A stretch of 64,000 nt of DNA, taken from the NCBI RefSeq assembly GCF_030272615.1, contig NC_081414.1, forward strand, positions 4,279,501 to 4,343,500. The letters are read 5' to 3'. The notes under the pieces were generated by a model, which saw nothing but the letters and a program-made list of their open reading frames with translations, had not been told where the DNA came from and made no database searches. Position 1 is the first letter of the stretch, and the number at the start of each line of letters is the position of its first letter. Shown here piece by piece: positions 56,645 to 64,000 of this stretch. Position numbers and translations under genes: made by a program. This stretch comes from Cryptomeria japonica. Lineage: Eukaryota > Streptophyta > Pinopsida > Cupressales > Cupressaceae.

Positions 56645-59600
56645 GTGGGAGCAATGGAGGATTCCAAATTCAAGGTCGAAAAGTTTAACGGCCAAAATTA
56701 TCAGTTATGGAAAATGCAGATGGAGGATTACCTGTATCAAAAGGATTTGTGGCGGCCATTGGAAGGAAAGGCAAAGAAACCGACCACAATATCAGATGAA
56801 GAGTGGGACATTTTAGATAGAAAGGCACTGGGATCCATTCGATTGTGCCTTGCGGCGTCTGTAGCATTCAATATAACAGAAGCAAAAATGACTGTAGATT
56901 TGATGGCAACATTGGCTAAGCTGTATGAGAAACCTTCGGCTTCGAATAAGGTATTTCTTATGAAGCGTTTGTTTAATTTGAAAATGAGTGAGGGAGGATC
57001 TGTAGCGGAGCACTTAAATGAATTTAATACAATTACTAGTCAATTATCTTCGGTAAAAATTACCTTTGCAGAAGAGGTTAGGGCTCTCTTGATTTTATGT
57101 TCTTTGCCAGAAAGCTGGAATAGCTTGGTTATGGCTGTAAGTAACTCTGTCTCTGGTAAAAATACTTTGGTATTTGATGATATTGTTGGTGTTATCCTAA
57201 GCGAGGAAATGCGAAGGAAAAGCACAGGTGAGACTCCAACATCATCGGGTAGTGTTTTGAATGTGGAGAACGGAGGAAGATCAAAGGAAAGAGGAAAAGG
57301 CCCTGGGAATGAGAAGTCACGAGGGAAGTCAAAGAAAGGACGCTCTCAATCTACAGGAAAGAAAGATTGCTGGTACTGCGGAAAGCCTGGTCATCTAAAG
57401 AAAGATTGTTGGTCTCGAAAAAACAAAGAAGGAGACAAAAATGAAAATGACAGTAAGGAAGCTAATATTGCAAGTAATACTTTACAAGATGCTTTAATCT
57501 TATGTTTGGATAATGTTAATGATTCCTGGGTAATAGATTCTGGGGCTTCATTTCATGCTACACCCCATAGAAAATATTTTCTAGATTATGTTCAAGGTGA
57601 TTTTGGACAAGTATATTTGGGTGATGATGAGCCCTGTCAAATTGTTGGAAAAGGAAAGATAAAGATCAAGTTGCAGAATGGTAATGACTAGTTTCTGCAG
57701 GAGGTAAGACATGTTCCTAATTTAAGAAGAAATTTAATTTCTGCAGGGCAACTAGGTAGTGAAGGTTGCATAGTTACCTTCTCAGACAGTATGTGGAAGG
57801 TCACTAAAGGATCATTAGTAGTAGCTAAAGGTGCGAAGGTAGGCACATTATATCTGTGTACTGGTAACACTTACTCTACCTTAGCTGCTACAAATAAAGT
57901 TACTGTAGGGACAACAACAATAAATGTTGCAAGAACAGATTCGATAATGTGGCACCATAGGCTTGGGCACATGAGTGAGAAAGGGATGAAAATCCTTCAC
58001 TCCAAAAATCTATTGCCATGACTAAAGAAGATTGATTTAGAGTTCTGTGAAAACTGTGTTTATGGTAAACAGAAAAGAGTCAGATTTCTCAAGGTTGGGA
58101 AAGAGAAGAAGAGTGAGAAGTTAGAGCTTGTACATTCAGATGTATGGGGACCGGCTCAGGTATCATCTCTTGGTGGCTCTTATTATTATGTTATTTTTAT
58201 TGATGACTCAACCAGAAAAACATGGGTATATTTCCTAAAACAAAAATCAGATGATTTTGAAACTTTTAAGAAATAGAAAGCTTTGGTTGAGAATGAGACA
58301 AAAAAAAAGTTGAAGTGTCTCAGATCGGATAATGGAGGTGAGTATTGCAGCAAAGCATTTGAAGATTATTGTTCCTTAAATGGGATTCGAAAGTAGAAGA
58401 CAGTTCCAGGAACTCCACAGGAAAATGGTGTGTCAGAGAGAATGAATAGGACCATCATGGAACGTGCAAGGAGCATGAGATTGCATGCTCGATTGCCCTT
58501 ACATTTTTGGGCAGATGTTGTACATACTGCTGTCTATTTGATAAATAGAGGACCTTCAACCCCTTTGGATGGTGGTATTCCAGAGGAGGCATGGACTGGT
58601 AAAAAGGTAAATTATTCTTTTCTAAAAACTTTTGGTTGCGAAGCTTTTGTCCATGTTGATAAAGAAAACAAAACCAAGCTTGATGCTAAATCTCAGAAAT
58701 GTACCTTCATTGGATATGGGATAGATGAATATGGCTATCGGTTATGGGATTTTGAAAATAAGAAAATAATTAGAAGTAGAGATTTTATATTCAATGAGAA
58801 GGTTATGTATAAAGAACAGATGCAGGAAAAGAAGCATGAACAGGAAAAACAAGAATATGTTGTGTTGGATGAGATTCCTGAAAATGAAATGCCACAGGTA
58901 CCTGATGCTCAGCAACAACAGATTGTCCCACAAACTACTGCAAGTGTTAGATGTTCTACGAGGACAAGTAGACCCCCTGAAAGATTTTCTCCTTCTTTGT
59001 ATTCTATTTTATTAACGGATTCTGGTGAACCAGAAGAATATGAAGAAGAAATGCAGGTGGATGCCAAACAACAGTGGCAGCTAGGCATGAAAGAGGAGAT
59101 GGACTCCCTGATAAAAAATAAGACTTGGGACTTAGTTCCTCTACCTGCAGAAAAAAGAGCCTTGCCTAACAAATGGGTTTATTGGCTGAAGGAGGAGGAA
59201 GGAGGTCAGAAAAGATATAAGGCCAGACTTGTGGTAAAAGGTTTTGCACAGAAAAAGGGTATAGATTATGATGAAATATTTTCTCCAGTTGTAAAAATGA
59301 CTTCAATTAGAACTGTACTTAGTCTTGTGGCTGCAGATGATTTACATCTTGAACAATTAGATGTCAAAACAGCTTTTCTCCATGGAGATTTGGAGGAGGA
59401 AATTTACATGTTGCAACCACAGGGATATGAGGTCAAAGGTAAGGAGAACTTGGTGTGCAGGTTGAAGAAAAGTTTGTATGGCCTAAAGCAAGCACCCCGA
59501 CAATGGTATTTAAAATTTGATAGTTTCATGGCTGAACACAGTTATCATAGATGTCATTCTGATCATTGTGTATATTTTAAGAGATTTGATAATGGCAGAT

Positions 59601-60580
59601 ATATTATCCTGTTGCTTTATGTTGATGACATACTTGTTGCTGGGTCTAACATGCAACATATAAATGATCTTAAACAGAAATTAGCCAGGTCATTTGCTAT
59701 AAAGGATTTGGGTGCAGCTAAGCAAATTCTCGGTATGAGGATTACACGGGACAGGAAAAATAGAACCTTGAATTTGTCCCAAAGTGAGTATATAAAGAAG
59801 GTGTTGAAAAGATTTAACATGCAGGATGCAAAAGCAGTTAGTACACCTTTGGCTAGTCATTTCAAATTGACTAAGGAGATGTGCCCAAAGGCACAGGAAT
59901 AGGTTAATAAAATGTCTAACATCCCATATTCATCAGCTGTTGGTAGTCTGATGTATGCAATGGTATGCACAAGGCCAAATATTGCACATGCAGTGGGAGT
60001 TGTGAGCAGGTTTATGAGTAATCCGGGTATGGAACATTGGAATGCTGTGAAATGGATTCTTCGGTATTTGAAAGGAACTACTATGAAGGCATTATGTTTC
60101 AAAGGATCTAATGCTGCTCTAAGTGGATTTGTTGACTCTGATCTGGCAGGTGATATTGATTCACGAAGGAGTACTACAGGGTATGTTTTTACTATAGGGG
60201 GAACTGCAGTCAGTTGGATTTCTAGGCTGCAAAAGGTTGTTGCACTTTCAACCACTGAAGCTGAGTATGTTGCTGCTACAGAAGCCAGCAAAGAGATGAT
60301 TTGGTTGCAATGTTTTCTAAAGGAATTGGGTCAAACACAAGAGGATAGCCCATTGTATACTGATAGCCAGAGTGCCATTCATCTTGCGAAAAACTCTGCT
60401 TTTCATTCAAGGACAAAGCACATTCAGCTCAGGTACCACTTCATCCGGACTATTTTGGAGGAGGGTCAGTTACGGCTTGAGAAGATTCACACAAGTGAGA
60501 ATCCTGTCGATATGTTCACAAAGGCAGTTCCACAGGAGAAGCTGATTTCTTCATCAGTTTCTGTTGGTCTTCTTGATTGA
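56645..60580 (+). pseudogene. Copia Gag-Pol, one frame with five stops
   Basis: About 1,311 codons in a single frame, the best-preserved polyprotein here. Gag: MEDSKFKVEKFNGQNYQLWK, UBN2-type core, zinc knuckle CWYCGKPGHLKKDC (complete CCHC). Protease: WVIDSGASFHAT, intact active site. Integrase: WHHRLGHMSEKGM, CENCVYGKQ, HSDVWGP, RSDNGGEYCSKAFEDYC, NGVSERMNRTIMERARSM (triad intact). RT: NKWVYWLKEEEGGQKRYKARLV, LDVKTAFLHGDLEEEIYM, LYVDDILVAG (YVDD intact). RNase H: SGFVDSDLAGDIDSRRSTTG, ALSTTEAEYVA, LYTDSQSAIHLAKN. Stops: 57689-57691, about 58019, about 58274, about 58396 and about 59900. No frameshift is evident. Such a copy could become inactive by point mutation alone. Confidence 0.93.
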
Positions 60581-60660
60581 TAATTGTGGAATTTATACCA
60601 GTCAAGTCCTAGTGTTTTATCCAGCGGATGTTGCATGTATAGTGGTGTCGTGTAGTATCA

Positions 60661-60716
60661 GTCTCCAAGTGGGAGATTGTTCGATGTGGATCCTGGTCAG
60701 TCTCCAAGTGGGAGAT
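60661..60716 (+). promoter_or_regulatory. Duplicated polypurine tract
   Basis: The phrase CAGTCTCCAAGTGGGAGATTGTT occurs twice, at about 60659-60681 and 60698-60720. The second copy directly precedes the LTR start TGTTGAAATG (60717). The first precedes TGTTCGATGTGG, which resembles the start of the solo LTR at 35861. Confidence 0.8.
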
Positions 60717-60805
60717 TGTTGAAATGTGGCGACTAATCAACAAAGTACTGTACACTCAGCACATATCCTCGCCGAGGTCCGGGGCCGGGCCTTAGCCATG
60801 CGGGC

Positions 60806-61891
60806 CTAACATCTACTGCTGCAAATCATGCATAGATGAGATAAGGATCCATCTGCACCAGCTACATCATCTATCCCCAAGCAACTGACACACATATGCT
60901 GGATGGGCTCTCTGTCGCCACCTAATGGCTCATCATCCAATACAATAGGGTGTGCTAATGACGTCCCATGCTGGATAATGGCACCAGTCAACATTGTGGC
61001 CGCCTGAAGAGTCTGTAGCTCCATCGACTCTTTCAGCTCTACTGGGACAGTCTGATGCACCTTGGGTTTGGGTGCTAAGAGGTGACGACTCTCCACAAGT
61101 AATCACCTATGGGCTCTAGGTCTATCTTGGGAAGAGCCACAACCTCTACCATGGAACTCTCTCATGTCAAAACAATTTGGGCGCACATTGAGCACAAACT
61201 CACAATATACTTTTCTCAAAAAATATAATGGCACCTCATAATTATTACAAGGTGGGTCATCAAAGACCATCCACCACCTCTGCCAAAAAAGATTCTTCAT
61301 CTGCACATTGGTACACAAATGTATGGGAAACCTCTTTGCATTAAGAGGTAATGACTGACCAGTTTTGGGATCAACGAAAAGGGAACATATTTGTTGTTTA
61401 CTAATATTTTTGTGTTTTACTCCATTGTATGATAGCCCATTGGCATAGAATTGATGACACCTATCCCTAAAGCTTCCCCATTTGGTAATTTGTGTGGAAA
61501 CAGCTATGGCACCACTAGCTAATGTTTTGAGGCTAGTGGCGAGGGATTGATGATGCTCAAGTTCAGAAGTTTTCAATTTAACAATCAATCTATTGATTTT
61601 AGACGTATTTTGTCCTAACTGATTAATTAATTGCTCCTGTGTTTCGGGTGTGCGATCAAAAGGAGGAAGTGGGGGTTGTTCTTGTGTGTTTTCAGGAGGT
61701 GCATTTGGTTGTTCTTGTGGGTTTTTAGGAGGTGCATTTGGTTGATCTTGTTGTGGATTAGAAGAATCTGGTTTTTGAAACAAAAAATGAAAAAACCTAA
61801 TCAAAATTAATGAAATTAAATTCAAAATGTAAAACAAATTGAACAAACGGGAAAGAAAGACAAAAATAAACAAAAACTAACCTTGATCCAT
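60806..61891 (-). pseudogene. Unrecognised gene with one intron and one stop
   Basis: Not recognised. Exon 1 is ATGGATCAAG (61891-61882), intron 61881-61768 (GTTAGT...AACCAG, 114 bp), exon 2 from 61767. The join gives MDQDSSNPQQDQPNAPP in phase. Next come two or three copies of a Gln/Pro phrase (NPQEQPNAPP, NTQEQPPLPP), a helical segment (LINQLGQNTSKINRLIVKLK), a conserved-looking domain (WGSFRDRCHQFYANGLSY to FPIHLCTNVQMKNLFWQRWWMVFDD), and, after a TGA at 61103-61105, a tail with CVSCLGIDD. The hydrophobic N-terminus of the unspliced frame is intron translation. It ends 15 bases from the truncated copia LTR, so its 3' end may be lost. A transposon-borne accessory gene is possible; I cannot name it. 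Confidence 0.55.
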
Positions 61892-61994
61892 AGCTTGGAG
61901 GACAAATCTAGCACTCTGTTCGTGGTTTAGGAGAGGAAATGAAAAAAAAAAATGAAGTAAAAATGCGCTATTCACGGGTAAATGAGACCCATTT

Positions 61995-62165
61995 AAAAAA
62001 AAAAACATTTTTTAACAGGCATCGCATACGCAGTTATATTTGGATTATTAGCACATACGCACTCATTTTCCTAAAAGCAGCGCATACGTGCTACCTTCTC
62101 TAGGCTCGGGAAGAACAAACCTAAGCGCGTACGCGGGAATTTCAAATTTTAGAACCGCGTACGCG
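61995..62165. repeat. Array of GCGTACGCG / GCGCATACGC words
   Basis: At least five copies (ATCGCATACGCAG, GCACATACGCACT, AGCGCATACGTGC, AGCGCGTACGCGG, CCGCGTACGCGCT) spaced roughly 30-45 bases. They lie 105-275 bases upstream of the minus-strand gene start. Such clustered near-palindromes resemble subterminal binding sites of a DNA transposon or a promoter array. Confidence 0.65.
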
Positions 62166-63038
62166 CTACTTGTTTTTCCATGTTTTTTTTTGGTTGGTAT
62201 CCACTTTTCTGACCACCATCTTTGTGCACATACCAAAAGTTGAAAAACTTATGAAGTTGGAGCAAGGCACCTGAATGGACAATCTTAGTTGATGAAATGT
62301 GGTTGATGACAATTGACTGGCATTGAAAGTCATAGTTTTGTGAATTGTTAGTCACCAAAACACTCCTCTAAGTATTCACAACCTTAAAGGAAAATATCTC
62401 AGTCCATTCAACAATTTTGCAGGTTGAATATTTCGCAGGTTGAATATACTGTGGAGAAAAAAACTGTCTCTCCAGAATAGAAATGTGTGACTCTAAGAAG
62501 AACATCACTACCAATAATAGTGTTGGAGGAAATGGGATCTTTTGCCAATGTCAATATAGCACTGCCCCAAAAATGATCGCTCCAAAGACTACAATAATAT
62601 CATTGGCAAGAAAATTTCAAAGTAGATCACCACCCAAATCATACCACACCCGCAAACCAGGTAAGAGAATATCACTGGTGAATATATTGATGTTGACTTG
62701 GATAGAAAGGTATTGCAGGAAGGATATTGCTACCAATAGTCTTAGACTAGTTGATATATTGCTTCAGGTTGATATGTATTGTTGAAACTGCAACACGAAT
62801 GGAATAAATTGCTCTTTCTAATCATTGTTGGTATGAATATTGCTACAACTGACAAACAAAAGAGGGAGAATATCTCCACAATAGTAATAACAAATTGAAT
62901 AGAGATGACTTCTATAAATTCTGATAATTTTCAATGCTGAAATGATATGAAATTTGCAAACAAGGCTATGGGAAGATGCATATTGGATCTCAATTGATTA
63001 CTCAATCCTCTAAACAAGAAGGTAGTTATCTTGGACCG
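62166..63038 (-). other. Leader of a minus-strand LTR element
   Basis: No coding region. It follows the primer site at 63039-63050 in the minus direction and so is probably the untranslated leader of the element whose LTR is 63051-63483. Homology to gag is not seen before 62166, so the element is truncated. Confidence 0.45.
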
Positions 63039-63050
63039 GCTTTGATACCA
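63039..63050 (-). promoter_or_regulatory. Primer-binding site (iMet type)
   Basis: Minus-strand TGGTATCAAAGC directly adjoins the LTR end (TGTTGAAG in plus sense at 63051). Confidence 0.75.
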
Positions 63051-63483
63051 TGTTGAAGAAATTAGGTGCCCAAGATGAATCTTTCTAAGCTTCATAACCA
63101 AGCAAGCAATAACCAACCATACAAAAGAGAATGTTGGAGCTAAGTAATGAACACTAAATGAGATCAAGAAGCAAAGCTTGAGATTAAACTGCAATGAATT
63201 GATATAATATAATGCACAAATGAGCTTTCTTATATAGGCAAAAGGTTGGACAATTGAGAGAACAGGTTATGCCATGTGGCTCAATGAGATGAGGGAGTAG
63301 GTAGGAGTAGGTACTACTACCCTATACAAAAATCAAACACATAAAAATAACTCATCTCTATCTAGAATGACACCTAAGATCAACTAACATGAACAATATT
63401 AAATGATTGTGCCATGTGACAAATAAAGTTATCCTAAGTAAACTTAACGAGAGTAAATATAATAAATCTAATTTACTCCAACA
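63051..63483 (-). mobile_element. LTR of a minus-strand retroelement
   Basis: 433 bp, minus-strand TGTTGGAGTA to CTTCAACA, with a minus-strand TATATAA box near 63230. It resembles the 8727 LTR family in overall plan (the CTATATAAG box and a TAAGTTTACTTAGG phrase near the start). A remnant of the same LTR lies at 22562-22712. Confidence 0.65.
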
Positions 63484-64000
63484 CATCCCACATAAGTGGG
63501 TTACACTTTTGGTCATGAACAAAACTTGTCGATTTAAAAATAAATAAAAATTAAGCCACTTTAAACGAAGGGTCCCTTCGTTTGAAGGTCATAAAGTGTT
63601 CGCTCAAAAAAAACCCTTTCGAATGAACATCCCTATATGGAGGGGTTCCTTTAATGACCCTGTCAGCCAAATTTTTTATTAATAAAATAATGGGTTCATT
63701 CGAAGACCCCCTTTGAATGAACCCCTATTTTATGTTTTTTATTAAAAGCTTATAATTGTCAAAAATGGTAGTTTCATTGTCATTTTTTACAGCGAACCAA
63801 GATGTGAAGAGGCAAATCAAATTTCAGAGCTCGGATAAGTCCAAGTTTGATTTAGATGAATTTCCTCACTCTTGCAACTTAGAACATAAGTATTTGTTAT
63901 GCATTCAAATTTTATCTTAAACCTACTTGCTCTATCTACAACTTTAATGTTGCACAAATTGTTGATGTTTTGGGACTACCGATGCCTTGATCATTTCATT
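63484..64000. other. Fold-back-rich spacer
   Basis: No gene. It contains the palindrome AAACGAAGGG-T-CCCTTCGTTT (about 63563-63583) and several GGTTCATTCGAA / TTYGAATGAACCC words (63618-63730) that pair with one another. Confidence 0.5.

Larger units (their letters stand above)
56162..60791 (+). mobile_element. Ty1/copia element, 3' LTR truncated
   Basis: 5' LTR 56162-56593, primer site TGGTATCAGAGC 56596-56607, a single-frame Gag-Pol (56645-60580), a doubled polypurine tract (60661-60716) and only the first 75 bases of the 3' LTR (60717 to about 60791). The junction to unrelated sequence is abrupt. Inserted in the RT of the copia at 51225. Confidence 0.92.

Noticed and set aside
62931-63194. 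87-codon minus-strand frame near the right end
   Set aside because: It spans an LTR, its primer-binding site and the leader, so it is not a gene.

Overview
This window is nuclear DNA of a seed plant with a large, repeat-dominated genome. A conifer or other gymnosperm is my guess, by inference only: long, decayed, deeply nested LTR retrotransposons and wide AT-rich spacers. Nothing is prokaryotic. The only ordinary host gene I can identify is an actin gene (18406-21152) with the plant actin intron positions, a TATA box and a leader intron. Almost everything else is transposable-element DNA, most of it broken.

Layout. 1-4.1 kb: fragments of Ty3-type polyproteins, split by a CACTA-like transposon terminus carrying a hairpin repeat array. 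4.1-17.0 kb: an old Ty3/gypsy element (probable LTR, iMet-type primer site, gag, protease, RT, RNase H, part of integrase), interrupted by a complete non-autonomous Gag-protease LTR element (8727-14448, target duplication GAGAC). That element is itself interrupted by a solo LTR (11743-13177, target duplication TGTTT). 17.6-21.2 kb: the actin gene. 22.6-31.3 kb: a large minus-strand LTR element with no recognisable pol, one unknown ORF and two arrays of a 21-nt repeat. It is cut at 31269 by a CACTA transposon end.

31.3-51.2 kb is read as one CACTA (En/Spm) transposon. It holds a complete minus-strand copia element (32046-38142, target duplication ACCTG), which contains a solo LTR. It then carries a TNP2-like transposase that has lost its catalytic region, a decayed SET-domain ORF, and an eight-exon Transposase_24-like gene that is still open. 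A copia element enters the CACTA at 51225 and a second copia enters that one at 56162. The second ends abruptly inside its 3' LTR at about 60791. 60.8-62.2 kb holds an unrecognised minus-strand gene with a clean intron and an upstream array of GCGTACGCG-like words. 62.2-63.5 kb is the leader and 5' LTR of another minus-strand LTR element.

Insertion order, inferred from which sequence interrupts which: LTR remnant (22562), then the large minus-strand element (22713), then CACTA (31269), then copia copies and solo LTRs. The most unusual items are the SET-domain ORF inside the CACTA coding region, a perfect 122-bp palindrome where the transposase catalytic region is missing, a 298-nt stretch with no cytosine, the phased 21-nt repeats, and a duplicated polypurine tract that appears to give two alternative LTR starts.
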